Shown piece after piece: positions 59,489 through 64,000 of a stretch of DNA of 64,000 nt. Within the stretch, counting starts at the first letter, position 1. Each line of letters begins with the position of its first letter. The stretch comes from Pseudomonas nitroreducens TX1 (GTDB lineage Bacteria; Pseudomonadota; Gammaproteobacteria; Pseudomonadales; Pseudomonadaceae), in the NCBI RefSeq assembly GCF_000313755.1, contig NZ_AMZB01000133.1, forward strand, positions 107,396-171,395, written 5' to 3'. Below the pieces are notes generated by a model. It searched no databases. It had not been told where the DNA came from and saw only the letters and a list, made by a program, of their open reading frames with translations. The translations under genes and the position numbers were made by a program.

Positions 59489-60469
59489 TCAGCGAAGTTT
59501 GGCAGGCATTGTCGGGGCCTGAGCGATCTTCGGCAACCGCCCGCGAAGGTATCGTGCAGTCATCCGCGGGTCGGAATGTCCGCCCAGGGCTTGGGCATTC
59601 TTCCCCTCTTTGTCGGCGTCTGTCAGAGACTTCGCGCGGATGTCGTGAATGGTGACGTCGGGGACTCCAGCCGCCTTTCGTGCCTTGGCGAAAGCCAGCT
59701 TGACCGTTTCGTAGGTCACCGGCCTTCCGGCGCGCGCACAGAAGAGGGTGAGCGTCCGCACCTTCCTGGGCAGGGCCTTTGCCTTGGCAATCACCTCCTC
59801 AAGATCGGGCGTCATCGACACGATCAGCTTCGACCCGGTTTTCTGCTGCGCAAAGGCGATGCCTTCTTCAGAGATGTCGGAAAGGTGAATGCTGATCACG
59901 TCGCTGATCCGCTGGCCGGTGAGGTAGGCCATTTCCAAGATGCTGCGGATGTAGGGGCTGCAGGCGCCGAGGATGGCAGCGAATTCTGCATCGGTGATGT
60001 AGCGATCGCGGCGCGCCTCCTCATGCCGCTTGATGCCGACACAGGGGTTGGAGTCGATCATTCCCCACTCCAGGGCATAGCCGAACACCACGCGTGCGAA
60101 CGACAGAATCCGGTTGCACATGTTCGGCGTGCCAGCCAGGTCAACCTTGACCGCCGCGATGTGCTTGGGCAGCACCTGCTCGGGCTCGAACTCCGCGAAG
60201 ATGTCCTTCAGCCGCTCAGCGGCGATTTCGTACTGGGTAACCGTGTTCGGGGCGAGTTTCTTGATCTTGACGTGGTGCTTCAGCGCCTTGTCGACCAGAG
60301 CTGCCATTCCGCCCGTGTTCGCCTGGGATGTTTTCCGGGCGTATTCCAGCAGTGACGCTTGGTAGTCCTCTCCCAGGCGCTCCCACTTCCCTTTCCTCAC
60401 CAGGTAATACGCGCCGTGCTTGTGGTACATGCACGCCGGCAGGTGACGGTCCTTCTTCCTCGGGCGCAT
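59489..60469 (-). CDS. int: Prophage tyrosine-recombinase integrase
   Basis: A 326-aa site-specific recombinase. N-terminal arm-binding region (about 1-50), SAM-like core-binding domain (about 53-150), catalytic domain with R187 (GQRISD), beta-hairpin lysine K210 or K214, H275 and R278 (HDIRAK), H298 (GGHSDP) and nucleophile Y307 (ARYLRG). All catalytic residues are present, so it should be active. Its stop codon lies 20 bp before the mutS ATG, in the same direction, so int transcripts could run into mutS. The DUF4224 gene is 10 bp upstream. Confidence 0.95.
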   Translation of the reverse strand: MRPRKKDRHLPACMYHKHGAYYLVRKGKWERLGEDYQASLLEYARKTSQANTGGMAALVDKALKHHVKIKKLAPNTVTQYEIAAERLKDIFAEFEPEQVLPKHIAAVKVDLAGTPNMCNRILSFARVVFGYALEWGMIDSNPCVGIKRHEEARRDRYITDAEFAAILGACSPYIRSILEMAYLTGQRISDVISIHLSDISEEGIAFAQQKTGSKLIVSMTPDLEEVIAKAKALPRKVRTLTLFCARAGRPVTYETVKLAFAKARKAAGVPDVTIHDIRAKSLTDADKEGKNAQALGGHSDPRMTARYLRGRLPKIAQAPTMPAKLR

Positions 60470-60479
60470 GCCTCTCTCC

Positions 60480-60683
60480 TCACGAGCCTGTCAGGCGAAG
60501 CCGCGGCTCTTTCTTCTGCTGCTGGCGGGAACCCAGACGGGACAATACTACCTCCCGCAGGACCTTCGGACGCCCGTTGGCGTCGATCACGTAGCCGAGC
60601 TGGTGCTCGTCGAGCCAGCGGATCTGCGCGCTGGCGCGGGTGCGGCCGGTCAGGTCGGCCACTTCTTCCGGTGTCATGAACAT
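60480..60683 (-). CDS. DUF4224 phage protein, candidate excision factor
   Basis: A 67-aa basic protein matching the DUF4224 pattern (MTPEEVADLTGRTRASAQIRWLDE, here split in two: residues 3-13 and 14-26). AGGAGG lies 10 nt upstream of the ATG. It is directly upstream of int and cotranscribed with it, the usual place of an excisionase or recombination directionality factor; that role is inference. A perfect 6-bp GC hairpin (60698-60713) lies just before its ribosome site. The 105-bp gap upstream holds no gene larger than six codons. Confidence 0.75.
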   Translation of the reverse strand: MFMTPEEVADLTGRTRASAQIRWLDEHQLGYVIDANGRPKVLREVVLSRLGSRQQQKKEPRLRLTGS

Positions 60684-60788
60684 GACGAGGCCTCCTCGCC
60701 GGCAGGCGCCGGCGGGTTCAGTGTTTGGGTGTAGTCATGCCTTCGTTGCGCGCCACGTTTATTCGGTGTTCGATTTTGTGGCGCAGGA

Positions 60789-61001
60789 TTAGGCAGGCTC
60801 AGGCGGCGCGTACTGCAGTTCCCAGGTAGGGTGGAAAGGCATCGTGTGCTTCATGCCGTCCAGCAGGATGTTCAGGCGGCAGTCGCGCGCGCTGCGGATG
60901 GTGCCGTACTCTTTTTTCCCGCCGCCGGTGTAGAGCACGCGCATTCCGCGCTTCGCTGGGACGCCGTACCACTTGCGGGTGCGTTCCATGTTCCCGGCCA
61001 T
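60789..61001 (-). CDS. Small phage hypothetical protein (70 aa)
   Basis: A 70-aa basic protein (MAGNMERTRKWYGVPAKRGM). ATG 61001 with GGAGG 7 nt upstream is preferred over the GTG one codon earlier. The start overlaps the stop of the 303-aa gene (TGATG). The middle part (VLYTGGGKKEYGTI) suggests a small beta-barrel, but no family is recognised. Confidence 0.75.
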   Translation of the reverse strand: MAGNMERTRKWYGVPAKRGMRVLYTGGGKKEYGTIRSARDCRLNILLDGMKHTMPFHPTWELQYAPPEPA

Positions 61002-61912
61002 CACTCACCTCCCTGCGCCGGCGCAGTGGCCACCAGTTGGAACTCCTCGGCGTACTCGTCGCAATTGCACTCGACGACGTTCGTCTCGCCGACCGGCTGG
61101 CAGTTGCAGAACGTGCCGCACAAGGCTTCGAAGATGAAATCGGGCATCTGCTCGAGCACCTGCTCACGACTTACCCAGACCGTGTGGCGCTCGCCGTTGG
61201 GGTGCCGGTACTCAAAGGCGAACTCATCCGGCACCTGCACAGCCTGGGCGACCGGGGCGGCGTAGAAGGGGTAAAACTTATCAGTGGCGCACTCCGGCAG
61301 CTTCGCGCCCCAGTGCACCATCCGCCGCATCGGTGTCTCGCAGTACTGCGCCCACCAGCCGATAGGCTCCTGCTGTTCAAGTTCCGCGACCCTGGCCTGG
61401 GCGGCGTCGCGCTGGGCAATCAGCCCTTGACGAACCTCGCTCCAGTCCGACCGCAGCGCCCCGACGATGCGGTCGTGCGCCGCCATGATCGCTGCCGATG
61501 CCTCGCTGATCGACTTTCGCTCGTGGTAGGCGTGCTTCACTTCATCGACTACCACCTGTGCAAGGTCTACCACCTCCGGCCGCTCCAGCTTCGGCACCGG
61601 GGAGGGTTGCGCCAGGGCGGCGCCGGTCACGCGTGCTTCGATCATGCGCCAGACCGTTTCGTACTCCGGCCAGTCGCTCTCTACCACCACATACTTCCGC
61701 TGCGGCACGCGCACGTTGTGTTGGTTCAGGCGTTTGAGTGCCGCCATGAACTGATCGCGCACGTCGGCGCGCCAGAAACGCTCGACATCGCTGCGCTTGA
61801 TGACGATGTAACGATCTTCCCGCTGGAACGCGGCAGCACCCTGATTCCAGATGCACTGGGCAGCAAGGTGCCCTCCCGCACCGCAGAGGGTGCAGGCCAG
61901 TTGTTCGGTCAT
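61001..61912 (-). CDS. Phage protein with N-terminal CCHC zinc knuckle
   Basis: A 303-aa protein. Residues 7-20 form a perfect CX2CX4HX4C zinc knuckle (CTLCGAGGHLAAQC), an unusual single-stranded nucleic-acid-binding module in bacteria. A helical middle part (about 115-180) follows, then a region with WWAQYCETPMRRMVHWG typical of modular phage proteins of unknown role, and a C-terminal Cys cluster (CGTFCNCQPVGETNVVECNC). Zinc binding is inferred from spacing. It is in the early leftward operon. Confidence 0.75.
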   Translation of the reverse strand: MTEQLACTLCGAGGHLAAQCIWNQGAAAFQREDRYIVIKRSDVERFWRADVRDQFMAALKRLNQHNVRVPQRKYVVVESDWPEYETVWRMIEARVTGAALAQPSPVPKLERPEVVDLAQVVVDEVKHAYHERKSISEASAAIMAAHDRIVGALRSDWSEVRQGLIAQRDAAQARVAELEQQEPIGWWAQYCETPMRRMVHWGAKLPECATDKFYPFYAAPVAQAVQVPDEFAFEYRHPNGERHTVWVSREQVLEQMPDFIFEALCGTFCNCQPVGETNVVECNCDEYAEEFQLVATAPAQGGE

Positions 61913-61915
61913 GGT

Positions 61916-62113
61916 TCAGCCCTCTACGGGGTATTGGATGGTGCCGGTGGCGCCCTGGTCGGCGTCGTTCGCGATCTGGTTCAGCTGGCGTGCGAGCTGG
62001 CGCATCTGCGCGGGGTGGAGGAGGGCGCCCAGCCTGGGCAGCCCGTCGATATCGGCCACGCGGTTGCCGGCCTGGTCCTTCCGGTGCAGCGCGGTCAGTT
62101 GGATGGCTTGCAT
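61916..62113 (-). CDS. Small phage hypothetical protein (65 aa)
   Basis: A 65-aa protein starting MQAIQLTALHRKDQAGNRV. GGAG lies 11 nt upstream. It overlaps the end of the Lar-like gene by 19 bp and ends 3 bp before the zinc-knuckle gene. Its start region closely resembles that of the Lar-like gene (see findings). No domain recognised. Confidence 0.65.
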   Translation of the reverse strand: MQAIQLTALHRKDQAGNRVADIDGLPRLGALLHPAQMRQLARQLNQIANDADQGATGTIQYPVEG

Positions 62114-62436
62114 GCTTCGTCGCTCCGAGGGAAGAGGTTCAGGCCTTCCGCTTCGCCACCGTCGTACAGGTCGCGGTGACGGGTGTCTCGCTGCTGCCAG
62201 AGCTGCACCGCGACCAGCAGCACATCGTCATAATCTTGAGCGTCGTCCAGGAACTCTTGCTGGTGAGGCCCTTGTGCTCCGCACTCATGGCAAAAAACGT
62301 AAGCCTCTACCGGTAGGCTGAGGTCGCCGTATTCAGCTTGTCGCTCAACCTTTCCGAAAGGCGGCAACTCGCGCTGAACGGTAGGGACTGGGGGCCCTCC
62401 GCAGAATGGGCAAGGGCTCAATTTGATGGCTTGCAT
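62095..62436 (-). CDS. Lar-like (restriction alleviation) zinc-ribbon phage protein
   Basis: A 113-aa protein with two cysteine pairs, C9/C12 (SPCPFCGGPPV) and C49/C52 (FCHECGAQGP), and a C-terminal VAVQLWQQRD, the pattern of the Lar/restriction-alleviation family of small phage zinc ribbons. ATG 62436 follows AGGAG by 8 nt. A longer in-frame reading to 62634 covers the neighbouring genes and is rejected. Anti-restriction function is known for Rac Lar; for this branch it is inference. Confidence 0.75.
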   Translation of the reverse strand: MQAIKLSPCPFCGGPPVPTVQRELPPFGKVERQAEYGDLSLPVEAYVFCHECGAQGPHQQEFLDDAQDYDDVLLVAVQLWQQRDTRHRDLYDGGEAEGLNLFPRSDEACKPSN

Positions 62437-62528
62437 GGTTCTCGCTCCTGGAGGGCAGGCCTGCAGCGCAGGCAGTCGCATTTCTCGGAGGGTTGGCCGG
62501 TGCCGCGGCAGAAGGTGGGGCGGGTCAT
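62418..62528 (-). CDS. 36-aa cysteine-rich phage peptide
   Basis: Starts MTRPTFCRGTGQP, with C7, C17, C19, C22 and C33. The ATG overlaps the stop of the cupin-like gene (ATGA at 62525-62528), GGAG lies 7 nt upstream, and the stop falls 19 bp inside the Lar-like gene. Context, ribosome site and the CxCxxC cluster support a real small zinc-binding protein. Function unknown. Confidence 0.6.
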   Translation of the reverse strand: MTRPTFCRGTGQPSEKCDCLRCRPALQEREPCKPSN

Positions 62529-63076
62529 TGCTGATCTCCGGTATAGGTCCGCCAGTGCACCTTCTTGCCGGCGACGAGGAATCCCCATTCTCCTTGCCAG
62601 GGGCTGGTGATGAAGAGGGTCCAGACGCCGCCATCGGCGACCTGGTCGATTCGGTGGTACTCGCCGTGGCGCAGCTGAGCGGTGTCGCCGGCCGAGCGCT
62701 TGATGAACTCGGTCACCTGGGCGCCCGGCGGTGCGTCGACGATGGCGAGCAGATGGTCGTCAGCCAGGCGCTGTTCGATATACCAGCCGTCAAGGATCAC
62801 GGTGCGGGCGTTCCACGGGTGGTCGTGTAGGTCGCGGTCCTGGTCGGCTCGCATGATGTGGTGGACCCGCACCGACCAGGGGAACCACCAGTGCTTGGCC
62901 TGGTGAGTGTTCCGGTCGTAGGGGTTGAACAGCCACCAGCGGCCCATGTAGGTCTCGGAGCCGTCGGCGGACATGATGTGCTGGTAGGGAGTGCGGCCGG
63001 CGCGCTGAATGATCCAGCCGGCGACAGCGGGGATTGCCAGCAGCTTGGCCAGAATGTTCCAGATGATCTGCTTCAT
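62525..63076 (-). CDS. Cupin-like phage protein
   Basis: A 183-aa protein with a hydrophobic N-terminal segment (about 4-24), then a beta-rich domain with metal-ligand-like histidines H72/H73 (VRVHHIMRAD), H84 and H86 (LHDHPW) and H141 (GEYHRID), and the ending TSPWQGEWGFL. The HxH ... H order with these flanks suggests a double-stranded beta-helix (cupin) fold. No enzyme activity can be assigned. ATGA overlap with the upstream gene. Confidence 0.7.
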   Translation of the reverse strand: MKQIIWNILAKLLAIPAVAGWIIQRAGRTPYQHIMSADGSETYMGRWWLFNPYDRNTHQAKHWWFPWSVRVHHIMRADQDRDLHDHPWNARTVILDGWYIEQRLADDHLLAIVDAPPGAQVTEFIKRSAGDTAQLRHGEYHRIDQVADGGVWTLFITSPWQGEWGFLVAGKKVHWRTYTGDQQ

Positions 63077-63483
63077 TCGTCGTCATCCTCTTCGCCAGGC
63101 TGGCGAGCTACCTGCAGCGGGAACTTGCTGATCCACCCCTGGGCTACCACCAGGCCTATCCGGAAGCCTTTGAGCATCTCCCCGGTGAGGACAATCGCGT
63201 CATCCTCGCCCAGGCGGACCTCCATATCGGCCGGCGCGCCCAGGATCTTCTCGAAGTAGGCCAGCTTGTCCTGATGCCACTGAACCAGCACATCGGCCAC
63301 GTTCTTCAGCTCGGTGTTGGAGAAGAACACCTCGAGCATTTCGCGGAGCTCTTCCTTGGCCTCGTCGGCGTGCTCCAGAGCGTCCCCGTTGTCGAAGGGA
63401 CCGCCGACCAGCGACCAGGCGCTGGCGAAGACCTGGGCCTGATCCATGACGGAGCTGATGGAGATGATGTTTTCTTCGGGCAT
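63073..63483 (-). CDS. Phage hypothetical protein (136 aa)
   Basis: An acidic protein (ends PGEEDDDE) with predicted helices in the first half (ALEHADEAKEELREMLEVFF). First gene of the visible leftward operon; its stop overlaps the cupin-like gene start. No domain recognised. Confidence 0.7.
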   Translation of the reverse strand: MPEENIISISSVMDQAQVFASAWSLVGGPFDNGDALEHADEAKEELREMLEVFFSNTELKNVADVLVQWHQDKLAYFEKILGAPADMEVRLGEDDAIVLTGEMLKGFRIGLVVAQGWISKFPLQVARQPGEEDDDE

Positions 63484-63811
63484 GACGAATCCTTGCGCCT
63501 GCTGGCGCGGAAATGGTCTGTATGGGTGACTCAGAGGGGTGTTCGTCGGCTGCTAGCCGTTTCGTCCTTCCGTTGCGGAAGGACCGCGTATGCTGAGTTC
63601 TGCGGGTTCAGGGCAATCAACACGCGGTTCAACGCGCGCACGCTATGCTGATCGCGGGGTGAATATCTGTAACTTCCCGAGGGTTTGCCCTAAACACCCT
63701 AAAGAACGAACTATCCTAGAAAGCAGGCCCGCGGGGCGCGGAAATAGAAAGCCCCCAGGTGTCGTTACCACCTGAGGGCCTAGGTGAGCATGATCATAGG
63801 AGAACGTACTC
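63484..63811. promoter_or_regulatory. Divergent control region of the prophage
   Basis: 328 bp with no convincing gene, between leftward and rightward phage units. It contains a perfect 8-bp inverted repeat (63564-63571 with 63577-63584, 5-nt loop), a candidate operator or leader hairpin for the leftward operon. No promoter with both boxes could be named. Confidence 0.5.
63751..63779 (+). promoter_or_regulatory. Leader hairpin of the 45-aa peptide gene
   Basis: An 11-bp stem with one mismatch (63751-63761 with 63769-63779), 7-nt loop, no T tail, 33 nt before the start codon. Confidence 0.55.
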
Positions 63812-63949
63812 ATGCCCAAGCATAGGCGCTGCACATGCAGCTGCAAATACCTCTTCAAAAACATCGCCGTAGTAGGGCTGCTCCTGATGTCGTCGGGGCA
63901 GTCTGTTGATCCGCCTCAACAGCCCTTCTGCACAATTCAGCGCGTGTGA
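63812..63949 (+). CDS. 45-aa Cys-rich membrane-like phage peptide
   Basis: Starts MPKHRRCTCSCKYLF: a basic head with C7, C9 and C11, a hydrophobic stretch at about 18-28 (IAVVGLLLMSS), and a short tail with C40. AGGAGA lies 8 nt before the ATG. It is bracketed by a leader hairpin and a strong terminator as a one-gene unit, opposite in direction to the early operon. Small lipoprotein-like, holin-like or type I toxin-like roles are possible; none is established. Confidence 0.6.
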   Translation: MPKHRRCTCSCKYLFKNIAVVGLLLMSSGQSVDPPQQPFCTIQRV

Positions 63950-63957
63950 TCCAGCCT

Positions 63958-63982
63958 AAGCCCGGCACTGCCGGGCTTTTTT
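63958..63982 (+). terminator. Terminator after the 45-aa gene
   Basis: A 7-bp stem (63960-63966 with 63970-63976), 3-nt loop, six T. Confidence 0.92.
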
Positions 63983-64000
63983 GTGGTGCGCCAGGCATGG

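Larger units (their letters stand above)
59469..64000. mobile_element. Left end of a prophage inserted in front of mutS
   Basis: Begins immediately upstream of the mutS ATG with an integrase gene and continues past the right edge of the window. Content: integrase, DUF4224 protein, a tight leftward operon of small phage genes, and the start of a rightward unit at 63812. The attL core should lie within about 59449-59500; it cannot be defined because attR is not in the window. The mutS-cinA interval is a known site for prophages and tailocins in the P. fluorescens group. Confidence 0.88.

Noticed and set aside
59440..59520. tRNA gene as the prophage attachment site
   Set aside because: No cloverleaf or CCA-type 3' end is visible at the junction; the insertion is at mutS.
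63643..63864. 73-codon minus-strand frame at the right end
   Set aside because: Overlaps the leader hairpin and start of the better-supported 45-aa gene; no ribosome site.
59469..64000. R-type tailocin cluster, as found at mutS-cinA in P. fluorescens
   Set aside because: Those clusters start with regulators and tail genes and usually lack an integrase; here an integrase with all catalytic residues and early phage genes indicate a prophage.

Overview
The window is chromosomal DNA of a Pseudomonas close to the P. aeruginosa group (for example the P. nitroreducens / P. citronellolis / P. knackmussii neighbourhood). GC content is high, and the encoded proteins match the lengths and motifs I know for P. 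aeruginosa orthologues (RpoS 334 aa, BamA 797 aa, LpxD 353 aa, DapD 344 aa, FtsB 94 aa with a TTG start). Pseudomonas-type REPIN repeats and the nlpD-rpoS-rsmZ-fdxA-mutS order point the same way. Species-level naming is inference.

Left part (1-20.2 kb) is mixed housekeeping: the start of plsB (running off the left edge), a glycine-zipper protein, a cold-shock gene with a long leader, then leftward rlmA / a 61-aa coupled ORF / dapE / ndvB-like glucan synthase. These are followed by tcdA, the CsdE-CsdA sulfur-transfer pair, dapD with a LysE-family exporter and an ArsC-like protein, an Na+/H+ antiporter, dapC-glnD and map. Three lysine/diaminopimelate genes (dapE, dapD, dapC) lie within 12 kb.

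The centre (20.4-46.2 kb) is a nearly unbroken rightward run of essential genes: rpsB-tsf, pyrH-frr, uppS-cdsA-dxr-rseP-bamA-skp-lpxD-fabZ-lpxA-lpxB-rnhB, dnaE-accA-tilS, then pyrG-kdsA-eno-ftsB-ispD. It joins translation, lipid A, undecaprenyl phosphate, phospholipid, isoprenoid and outer-membrane assembly, often with 4-bp stop/start overlaps.

From 46.4 to 56.8 kb come a YeeE/YeeD thiosulfate-uptake pair and the divergent gfnR / adhC-fghA formaldehyde module, with a perfect 9-bp inverted-repeat operator. Then come ispF-truD-surE-pcm-nlpD-rpoS and the regulatory RNA RsmZ. RsmZ has a GacA upstream box, six GGA motifs and a terminator. A PsrA-type site and an extended -10 lie inside nlpD for rpoS. 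fdxA and mutS follow on the minus strand.

At 59.47 kb the core genome stops: 20 bp in front of the mutS ATG lies the stop codon of a tyrosine-recombinase integrase. A leftward, tightly coupled early operon of small phage genes (DUF4224, zinc-knuckle, Lar-like, cupin-like and Cys-rich proteins) fills the window to about 63.5 kb. A divergent hairpin-leader / 45-aa peptide / terminator unit follows. The right end of the prophage is outside the window. The most interesting point is this junction: the prophage has taken the place of the natural 5' region of mutS, so mismatch-repair expression may depend on the phage, comparable in principle to the streptococcal islands that sit in front of mutL.
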